Source: Pseudoips prasinana
Lineage: Eukaryota > Arthropoda > Insecta > Lepidoptera > Nolidae
DNA length: 64,000 nucleotides
NCBI GenBank assembly: GCA_951640165.1
Contig: OX621240.1
Coordinates: 3,918,713-3,982,712, forward strand
Direction of reading: 5' to 3'
Every line of letters starts with the position of its first letter. The first letter of the stretch is position 1. A program made the position numbers and the translations under genes. Under the pieces are notes generated by a model. That model searched no databases. It had not been told where the DNA came from and saw only the letters and a list, made by a program, of their open reading frames with translations. Positions 56,600 through 64,000 of the stretch are shown in pieces.

Positions 56600-57874
56600 A
56601 TAGGTCTTTACCTATGAAATTGCCGTTTTGTATGAAAAAATTTAAACGAATTTTTTTATTTGTATTAATCGAAGTAATCACCCATGCAATCAATGCATCT
56701 TTGCCATCGCAGTGGCAGTTTATTGATGCCCTTCTTAAAGAAATCAGCTGGACGGGAGGCAACAAATTCTTCAAAGGCATTTTGTACTGCCTCTCGGGTA
56801 TTGAATTTTTTTCCCGCCAAGAAGTTATCCAAATTCTGGAAAAAGTAGTAGTCTGTAGGCGCAAGGTCTGGTGAGTAGGGCGGATGACGGAGAGCTTCCA
56901 ACCCCAGTTCTTGCAACTTGGAGACCGTCTGCTGTGCAGTATGAGGTCGCGCGTTGTCGTGCAGGAGCAGCGGAGACGAGAGATTGACCAATGATGGTTG
57001 GAGATGCGCCAGCTTCTCCATCATTGTGCTCAGTTCTTCACAGTACACATCTGCAGTAATGCTCACCCCGTTTGGTAAGAAGCTGTGATGAATCACACCG
57101 GCGCTAGACCACCAAACAGTGACCATCACTTTTCTAGGGGTAAGTTTTCGTTTAGGGCATTGTTTAGGTGCTGAACCAGGATCCAACCAACTTGCTGAGC
57201 GCTTGCGGTTATCAAACAGAATCCATTTTTCATCGCAGGTAACAATGCGGTTCAAAATTCCTTCATTTGTGTGTCTGTTGAGCAGTGCAAGGCACGTCTC
57301 GACGCGTACTTCGCGCTGGCGATCATTGAGTTCGTGGGGCACCCATTTGTCAAGCTTTTTTACCTTGCCAATTTGACGCAAATGGACCAATATTGTTTTG
57401 ACGCTAACGTCGAAAGCTGCTGCTAATTCAGCCGTAGATTGTGTATCATCAGCTTCCACAACCGCCTTTAATTCGTCATTGTCGACCAAAGTCTTCGGAC
57501 GACCGCGAGGTTCATTTTTCAGGTCGAAATTTCCAGAACGGAAGCGAGCAAACCAATAACAGGTGGTGCGTTGGTTTGTAGTGTTAGCTCCGTAAACGTC
57601 GTTGATGTTGCGTGCCGCTTGTGCCGCGTTGCTGCCACGACGGTACTCATATTCCATAATTACTCGAATTTTTAACGTATCCATGATGACGAAAAAGATT
57701 GAAATGCGATGAAAATGTAACACTAATCAATAAAGAAATGACTACTTTTGGAAAAAAGAATCCATGTTTTTAAAATAAAATTAATTTGAAATTAGAATTC
57801 TTAGCCAAACAAAAATTATTTTGATTTGAAATGGCCAGTACTGCAGAACGGCAATTTCATAGGTAAAGACCTAA
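56600..57874 (-). mobile_element. Near-intact mariner element, 1,275 bp, TA target site
   Basis: Terminal inverted repeats: the left end reads TAGGTCTTTACCTATGAAAT and the right end is its inverse, ATTTCATAGGTAAAGACCTA. Similarity runs about 30 bp, with a mismatch at the first base of the left end. TA lies outside both ends (56598-56599 and 57875-57876). The element contains one uninterrupted transposase frame. Length and ends fit the cecropia/Hsmar1 group of mariners. Confidence 0.93.
56665..57684 (-). CDS. Mariner transposase, cecropia-type, intact ORF
   Basis: A 339-residue transposase that cuts the element out and pastes it at TA sites. ATG 57684 (MDTLKIRVIMEYEYRRG) was chosen over an in-frame start 13 codons upstream because it fits family length (about 340-350). 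Seen in order: paired helix-turn-helix region (about 1-110), the linker WVPHEL (114-119), and the catalytic triad D151 (VTCDEKWI), D243 (LLHDNARPH) and D278 (SPDLAPTDYYFF). The last two are separated by 34 residues, the D34D signature. The C-terminus INKLPLRWQRCIDCMGDYFD also fits the cecropia group (Hsmar1, Hyalophora). No stop, frameshift or catalytic change is visible, so it could encode an active protein. Activity itself cannot be judged from sequence. Confidence 0.95.
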   Translation of the reverse strand: MDTLKIRVIMEYEYRRGSNAAQAARNINDVYGANTTNQRTTCYWFARFRSGNFDLKNEPRGRPKTLVDNDELKAVVEADDTQSTAELAAAFDVSVKTILVHLRQIGKVKKLDKWVPHELNDRQREVRVETCLALLNRHTNEGILNRIVTCDEKWILFDNRKRSASWLDPGSAPKQCPKRKLTPRKVMVTVWWSSAGVIHHSFLPNGVSITADVYCEELSTMMEKLAHLQPSLVNLSSPLLLHDNARPHTAQQTVSKLQELGLEALRHPPYSPDLAPTDYYFFQNLDNFLAGKKFNTREAVQNAFEEFVASRPADFFKKGINKLPLRWQRCIDCMGDYFD

Positions 57875-59034
57875 TATTACAACGTGTTACCGTGTCAGAA
57901 GCAAAAATAAGATCTATTGTTTATATAATGTATGTGAAATTAGATCACCGGAATGTTTATAGTTCAAAGACTTGTAGTCGTTACACACGTCATAGCTTGA
58001 TGTGTTTCATTCAGAATATACAGGAAAACACCTAATTTAATCCAGTAAATATGAGGTTTTGCGTACTATTTTTAGGGTTCCGTAGTATAAAGAAAAAATA
58101 TCTTATGGCGCAATTCTGCCCATAATATTTTATTTATCAGTAGCATTTACATAAACGATATAGATGTATTAATTGCCTCGTTGTTCTGTCGGTAGCGTAT
58201 TCCACCGCAGAATGTTATTGGTTCACATCTCGGGTTGGGTCAAACAACTTTTATTCGAATTTTTCTTGCACGTATCTAGATGATGGCGATATTATACGCC
58301 CGTGCCTCGGAGAGCACGTAAAGCTATTGTTCATGTGCCTGATTTCTCACCGGTCTTGTCGGATAACTGTGTGATTGATTGTTGACTATTAGCTGAAAAA
58401 TATATTTGTTACCAAATGCAACATACTTTCTTGGATCATTCCGTTTTGAACATCGAAAGAAGTTATTAATTGATGTTAAGAATTATAAGTAACTATATTA
58501 GTCATTGTAGTATCTATAGCTTCCGTACGTGTTTGGTTCATAATTATTTAACTATATGATGTCTTCGCCATTCCTTTAACAATTCCGTAAATATGTTGTT
58601 TTCCGTCTAGACAGTGCGTCGTAAAACCTAGACTTTAACGTCGGTCCCCTCTAAGCCTTGGGGTAATGTATGCCCGGTTCGCCTTCTCATATATTTAGTT
58701 CTTACGGCTTTATGTCAATATTAAATACTAACATTCTTATTTGCTTTTAGTTTTCTCGACATGTCTCTTTATCGGAAATTTCTAAACGAGTTGTTTTCTT
58801 AAATTGCAATTGTGAATAGCGATCCAATTTTATGTTCAAAGTGTTAACATGAATAACATTCACTTGAAATGCTGTATTGAGAGGAATTTCTTTTAGTTCA
58901 TTACATAATATTCATGTAACATCTTGAATGTCGCCATTGCCCCCATTTTTATGCAATACCGATTAAAGTATTTTTTCAATATCATTGCATTTCTTTGCAG
59001 TATAGATCTTACGAAAAGGACAGGTAATTTTTGG
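57875..59034. other. No gene; SINE and repeat fragments
   Basis: 58060-58085 has TTTTTAGGGTTCCGTAGTA, part of the repeat described at 60068. A partial family A SINE lies at 58173-58385 (head ATTGCCTCGTTGTTCTGTCG, body GTGCCTCGGAGAGCACGTAA). The rest is unassigned. Confidence 0.55.
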
Positions 59035-59215
59035 TTTTACCCGACTTCAAAAAAGAAGGAGGATTTTTTTATTCGTGTGTTCGCGGATATCTTCATCGTT
59101 TATGAACCGATTTTGATAATTCTTGGAGGTGTTTTTGTTGGAAAAGAGATATCCCCAGGGTGGACCCATGGCAAGGAAACCAGGATCTGATGATGGCATC
59201 CTGGGGGCTAGAACG
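59035..59215 (+). repeat. Dispersed lepidopteran repeat fragment
   Basis: CCGACTTCAAAAAAGAAGGA, ATGAACCGATTTTGATAATT and CCATGGCAAGGAAACCAGG. Short forms of the first motif also occur at 10459, 22868 and 60027. I recognise the wording as a very common lepidopteran repeat, but do not assign a class. Confidence 0.55.
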
Positions 59216-59384
59216 TTAGTAAGTTTTGTTAATTTAATTTTGGAGGAAACAATGTAGGTAAGAAATCGACATCTTAGATCTATGCGACCGTTGCGCTAAT
59301 TTTAAGTAGTTTTACTACCTGTTCCTTTTATACGAAGATTACCTATGAGAAAGATGTAATGATATTTAAATTAGTTAAGTGGTT

Positions 59385-59600
59385 TACTTTATCATATGAG
59401 CAGTGGTTATCTAGTGACAGAGTTGTTAAAGTAAGCCTCTAACATGGCTTATTGGCTGTTTTCTATTACATGCGGGAGCGCTTAACGTGCCCTCCGAAGC
59501 ACGGATACTCTCAGAAATTAAATCACGTTGGCGGCCACCCATCTATAGACTGGCCGCGTGGCTAGGTGCTTAACCATGCCCTTACATGCTGGTGAGAGAG
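59385..59600 (+). repeat. Dispersed repeat, family Z (LINE-like), copy 2
   Basis: GAGCAGTGGTTATCTAGTG, GACAGAGTTGTTAAAG and CACCCATCTATAGACTGGCC follow the order seen at 31010-31165. Confidence 0.6.
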
Positions 59601-60067
59601 AGTTTAGTGTACATGGTAGAATTATATAATTATCCAGCTATTTCGTCGTCGTCAAACTAGCCTCATAGTTTACCCAAGCTAAATAAAGTAAAAGAAAAAG
59701 ATCTGTCTCAGTTTGATTACAATAATTTAAGTTATTCTCTTTAGTCCTCGTATAACCTCAATGTTTGCCTTCATGGGTTTTAAGTTGCATTTTCTTAGCC
59801 TAGAATTTCCTTCCACACCAACATAAATTGTTCGTTAATTTCGTAAGTGTTAAAATGGTTGGTAATTTAATGGATATGTACAATTTAAAGAATTCAGTTC
59901 ATTTCGCCTTGTGTTAATTCTGCAATTGAGTTCAGTTCAGTAACTTGGTTCGTTAACATAAGAATGTGGTGTGGATTATTTTTATTCACTTTGGGCCTTT
60001 ATATCACAGAATTATAAGGTTATAACCGACTTGGAAGAGGAAAAGGAGAATCAATTGGATTGATCGT

Positions 60068-60730
60068 TTTTAGGGTTCCGTACCCAAAGGGTAAAACGGG
60101 ACCCTATTACTAAAACTTCGCTGTCTGTCTGTCTGTCCGTCTCTCACCAGGCTGTACTACTTTTTTTTAGAAATTTAACTTCAGTTCATAATTCTCTTAA
60201 TACATTACTCTCATCTCTTCTTTTAATAATATTGTTGTAACTTGAGATATCGACCTAAACATTAATCCTGAAAACAGGGATGGAAAACTACCTTAATTTG
60301 TGTGCATTTCATAGGTTTTTGCCTTCCCGCACTTTGCCAACACACCAGACAGGTTCTGGTTCATGTTCATCATGTAGCCAAAGTACGTCCACTGCTGGAC
60401 AAAAGCCTCCCCAAAGAATGGAGGGATGTGCCATAATCGCCACGATTGGCAGACGGTTTGGCGATCGGAATTTGATGGTCACAGTTCACAGAAAAACGTT
60501 ACTGCCCGTTCTCTGGTAGGTATTCCCTCGGTCGATTTCTATGAACCGCGATAGTTAGACAGCTGAACTTTTCACAGATGATGTATTTCTGTTGCCGCTA
60601 TAAAAACAAAATAAAATAAATATTTAAGGGTAGCTCCCATACAAAAAACGTGAATTTTTTTGCTTGTTTTTATAGATAATGGTACGGAACCCTTCGTGCG
60701 CGAGTCCGACTCAAACTTGGCCGCTTTTTA
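60068..60730 (+). repeat. Dispersed repeat split by an inserted LINE tail
   Basis: The first part (60068-60160) reads TAGGGTTCCGTACCCAAAGG, then a TCTG microsatellite and CACCAGGCTGTA. The second part (60541-60730) reads ATGAACCGCGATAGTTAGAC, ATTTCTGTTGCCGCTATAA and CTCAAACTTGGCCGC. Between them lies foreign sequence that includes a reversed RTE-like tail (60375-60537). Confidence 0.6.
60375..60537 (-). repeat. RTE-like LINE 3' tail, nested
   Basis: CGTCCACTGCTGGACAAAAG, GGATGTGCCATAATCGCCAC and GGTAGGTATTCCCTCGG. It lies inside the repeat at 60068-60730. Confidence 0.7.
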
Positions 60731-61280
60731 AATATGTTTCGCGATTTATCTATTGTTTGGGAACTATAAACTGATCACACACAACCAAAATTAAAAGGAA
60801 TCAGATGAAGGTAGCAGAAGTTGTACTAAGTGCAAAGAACAACTTTTAAAGCCATGAATATAGGTGGTAGTCATTTGGAAGGAAATACATAAAATATAAG
60901 TAAGGAATTCAAATTACTTGACCATGATAGGCAAGGACGGTAGCCTGAGAGTGGGTCAATTGGACGTAATAGTAAAAATAACGCTACCCATTAAAGCACT
61001 GGCAAATCGATCATTTTATAAGTCATTTCGATCTCGGAGTAATATAGCAGTATGTGTAATTGACTTCTTATAAGGGCCGGAGTAATTATTATGAAATATT
61101 TCCATACATTTGGTCGTGCTGTTGGCAAGTTGTTGACAGTTATTATTAATGTCCATAAACAACGAGGCGAAAACGTCACTATTACTAACTATTGGTAGAA
61201 TAAAAGTATGACCGTCGTCATACATACAAGGTTATCTCTAATAATAATTATATTAATGTTCACCTAAATATGGATGGGGC
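60731..61280. other. No gene seen
   Basis: AT-rich, unassigned. Confidence 0.5.
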
Positions 61281-61288
61281 AAAACAGA

Positions 61289-61569
61289 GAGGTAGTCCAC
61301 GAAGGGCACCCATTTCAATGGCACCTGCATGAATGGCACCTAGCCTAGTCCACGAAAGGCACCTATCAATATTTTTGGCAGTTGCTCTTCGTGGATTCAA
61401 TTTATTTATTGCATTCTTGTCCACGAAAGGCACCTACGTTAACCGTTATAGTAACCTGGGTTATTAAATGAAAAATATCGATAAAAATCACGAGAACATT
61501 TACTAACATTACTAATATTACGCACTAGGCTAGGTGCCATTCAGATAGGTGCCCTTCGTGGACTACCTC
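61289..61569. mobile_element. 281-bp non-autonomous DNA element with perfect 8-bp target duplications
   Basis: The left end is GAGGTAGTCCACGAAGGGCA and the right end TGCCCTTCGTGGACTACCTC. AAAACAGA lies directly outside both ends (61281-61288 and 61570-61577). Inside, the terminal motif recurs as GTCCACGAAAGGCACCTA (61355, 61421), with shorter copies (AATGGCACCT). There is no coding capacity. An 8-bp duplication is typical of hAT elements, but the termini do not look like the usual CAG...CTG. Confidence 0.92.
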
Positions 61570-61739
61570 AAAACAGACACGATAACAATCGAAACTATAA
61601 GTGTAATTTTTTAATAGAAATTATTTTATTTATATACCAGCCTAAGTTCACTAACAACAAACAAATCGCAGGTTTATATGATACCTACACAAGACAAATA
61701 GTGTGACCCCTTTATAGTTGTTCTGAGTCTAAGTACCCA

Positions 61740-61910
61740 AAAGATTTCCTCAATGGAGTTTGGCAGACGGGTTGGCGTTCGAAGTATGATGGTCATAGCA
61801 CACAGAGAGACGCTGCTGCACGTTCTCTAGGAGATATTCCCTAGTGTCTACTTCTACGCCCCCTCAGGATGTAATAGGGTGATGATATTCTTTGCCGTCA
61901 GCCACACAGC
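61740..61910 (-). repeat. RTE-like LINE 3' tail
   Basis: GGCAGACGGGTTGGCGTTCG, GACGCTGCTGCACGTTCTC and AGGAGATATTCCCTAGTG. It is followed by an ATA/AAT microsatellite at 61921-61942. Confidence 0.7.
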
Positions 61911-61940
61911 AATACTAAAGATAATAATAATAATAATAAT

Positions 61941-62168
61941 ATCTGGGGACAATGTCACACAGATCATCCTAGCCCCAAACTAAGCAAAGCTTGTACTATG
62001 GGTACCAGGCGACGATATACATACTTATATAGGTACATAGAAAACATCCATGACTCAGAAACAAATATTCGTGCTCATCACACAAATATTTGCACTTACC
62101 GGGATTCGAACCCAGGACCACCAGCTTCGTAGGCAGGAGCACTACCAACTTGGCTACGGTGACCGTCA
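61941..62168 (-). repeat. tRNA-derived SINE, family C, copy 2
   Basis: The tail GACAATGTCACACAGATC, the reversed B box CGGGATTCGAACCCAGGACC and the reversed head ACCAACTTGGCTACGGTGAC. This is the better preserved of the two family C copies. Confidence 0.88.
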
Positions 62169-64000
62169 AGATGATTAAACAATTGGAATTAATCTGGATT
62201 CCTTAGGTTTTACCTTTGGTAACAATGCTTTCAATAAACCTCAACCAACCTATATCTAAAACTGCACTTAGAACATAAATGATGCACCAACGCGGGAGGC
62301 AAAGAAACAAAGCATATGATCAAATCAACGACCTGAAAGCTACGCAAATGCAACCCAATACCAACCTTATTAAAAAACAATAGAGTATACATTTCTACTG
62401 CTTTGGTTCAAATAGTACAGTCACGTCACATTCGTAGTATCAACGGGGAACCTTAAATGTACTGTTAATAAGGGCAATTTTTCAATAAACACGTATCTAT
62501 TGATTTGACGTTACGTCTACTTTAGCATAATCAACTCAGTCTTTGTCCAGGACATCTGTTAATTAGACTCTTTGTTGCTTTTTGTGCGAATGCATTATGG
62601 GTATGTTATCGGAATTTTCTGAATTAGTAACGATTCAATGCATATTGTATTGATATAAATTTCATTGTCCTATAATTGTTCTAAGTATAAAAATAGTGCA
62701 ATTCGTGAAACAAAAATCTCTGAAATACCCATTTCATTAGAAGAATTACTCTTTTTGCATCAATTTGAACAACGGTCGGTTATTCGTAACATTCGGGCTT
62801 CAATTTATGATTAGTTTTTAAATTATGCAAGGTACAACTTAAATAGTGTACCTCCAACAAACTAAATAATATAATAATCCAAAAAAAATAATTTGGGGTA
62901 CATACACAATGTATGCACTGTTAATCGTTTTTTGTGAATTTTGCTTCTTAGTATGCACACTTTGCTCAGTTTTATAGCCAAATAAAATTCCTTAAGTGAT
63001 TTACGCTATTTATGTTTAGTTTAAATACCTCTTAAATCTTGGATTACTAAGCTGCTTATTGTAAAGCATTTGCTCAACCTTAATCTTTTTGAAGCTTTGG
63101 AGAATGTCGTCGAAGTTCACACTAAAAACCTTGTGGAATATCTAATATGCTTTTTCTAGTAACCAATACAAAGACGTTATGCTTATATCCGAAACGGTGC
63201 AGTTATTTCCAATTTATCATTTCGTTGTCCAAATTATGTTTCGAAAGCGTCCAACATTACAATCATTGTCAAGCTCATTGACTTCAATGTTCATAGCTTT
63301 GACACGTCCATTTATCATGTCCGTAAAGGTTGTCACAAACGCTTATACCGCTGAATTCGTCGAACAGTCATGCCGTCCATGTGTGTGACCGTATATGGGC
63401 ATGTTTTAGTCGCCATATGCCATACCGTGAACCACCGTGCCCATGCGCACGACTGGTCATTACACATGGTGCATTGATTAACTGTAAACGGCTTTGGAGC
63501 GCAATCAACGATCGCATTGAAAACCAAAGCGCCATTTTTTTTGTTAGTTCACAGCTTGATATTGATACCATGCTCAATATCGTGTTGTGGCAGTCTGTAC
63601 GTTGCTGATACAGTTAACGCCTAATTAAGTTCTGTATTTTCCTCTTTTATTAATCGATGTTCTGATTTTAACAAAACTACAATACTAGTTTAGGTACGCG
63701 CTCGTAAAACTGATGATTTATGTCATGATAACAAGTGCAGAACGGGCTTTTATCTCATGTTACTACCATACTCGGCATTTATCTTAAGGTTTATGTTTTA
63801 ATCAAACGAAATCGTTGGCTAAATATGGTTAAATTTCCAGTATTTAATTGTGCGTAATAAAATATGAACAATACGAGAGTTTCGCGCAGAATCAGCCGCT
63901 TGCGTAACCCTGTAAGGCCTTACATGGCATAAGTCGGCCCGGTCTGGGACCTTCGCGAAGTGGGTCGCCGTTAATGCCATCTGGTCGGACAGGACAGGGC
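62169..64000. other. No gene seen to the window end
   Basis: AT-rich to about 63880. The final 120 bases are clearly richer in GC (GGCATAAGTCGGCCCGG, GGACCTTCGCGAAGTGGG) and may begin another repeat or exon that continues beyond the window. I cannot identify it. Confidence 0.4.

Noticed and set aside
56542..57376. Plus-strand frames of 85-110 codons
   Set aside because: They are antisense shadows of the mariner transposase on the minus strand.
63880..64000. Start of a further gene at the window edge
   Set aside because: Higher GC is visible, but no frame with recognisable protein sequence and no splice signal can be supported within the last 120 bases.

Overview
The window looks like AT-rich nuclear DNA of a lepidopteran insect (moth or butterfly). 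The evidence is the four conserved animal genes, their small exons with GT-AG introns, a cecropia-type mariner, and very many tRNA-derived SINEs, RTE-like LINE tails and MITEs. No prokaryotic, plasmid or viral gene block was seen. The lepidopteran assignment is inferred from repeat style and gene content, not from a search.

Layout. (1) 0-3.4 kb: a 36-bp minisatellite, then a two-coding-exon gene for the small conserved Protein C10 family (+). (2) 6.2-7.3 kb: an intronless CDS for a brainiac-type glycosyltransferase (+). (3) 12.8-25.7 kb: a complete seven-exon L-threonine aldolase gene (-), whose introns carry many transposable elements and two decayed copies of its own exons. (4) 28.0-28.6 kb: the first coding exon of non-muscle myosin II heavy chain (zipper type, +). 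The rest of that gene was not found. (5) 28.6-64 kb: mostly repeats. It holds LINE tails, SINEs, several MITE families, one intact mariner at 56.6-57.9 kb, and a candidate first exon of an unidentified gene at 41.5 kb.

The four genes are unrelated housekeeping or developmental genes: a small cytosolic protein, glycolipid synthesis in the Golgi, amino-acid catabolism and the actomyosin motor. Nothing suggests that they work as one system. The most unusual observation concerns mobile DNA. Two almost identical perfect palindromes of only 29 and 33 bp (26.0 and 26.3 kb) are each flanked by a different perfect 8-bp direct repeat, as if a transposon reduced to its two terminal repeats had inserted twice. 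Other clear cases are a 281-bp element with 8-bp target duplications (61.3 kb), a Harbinger-like MITE with TTA duplications (33.2 kb), four copies of a 141-bp MITE, a MITE nested in a SINE, and a set of short-loop perfect palindromes.
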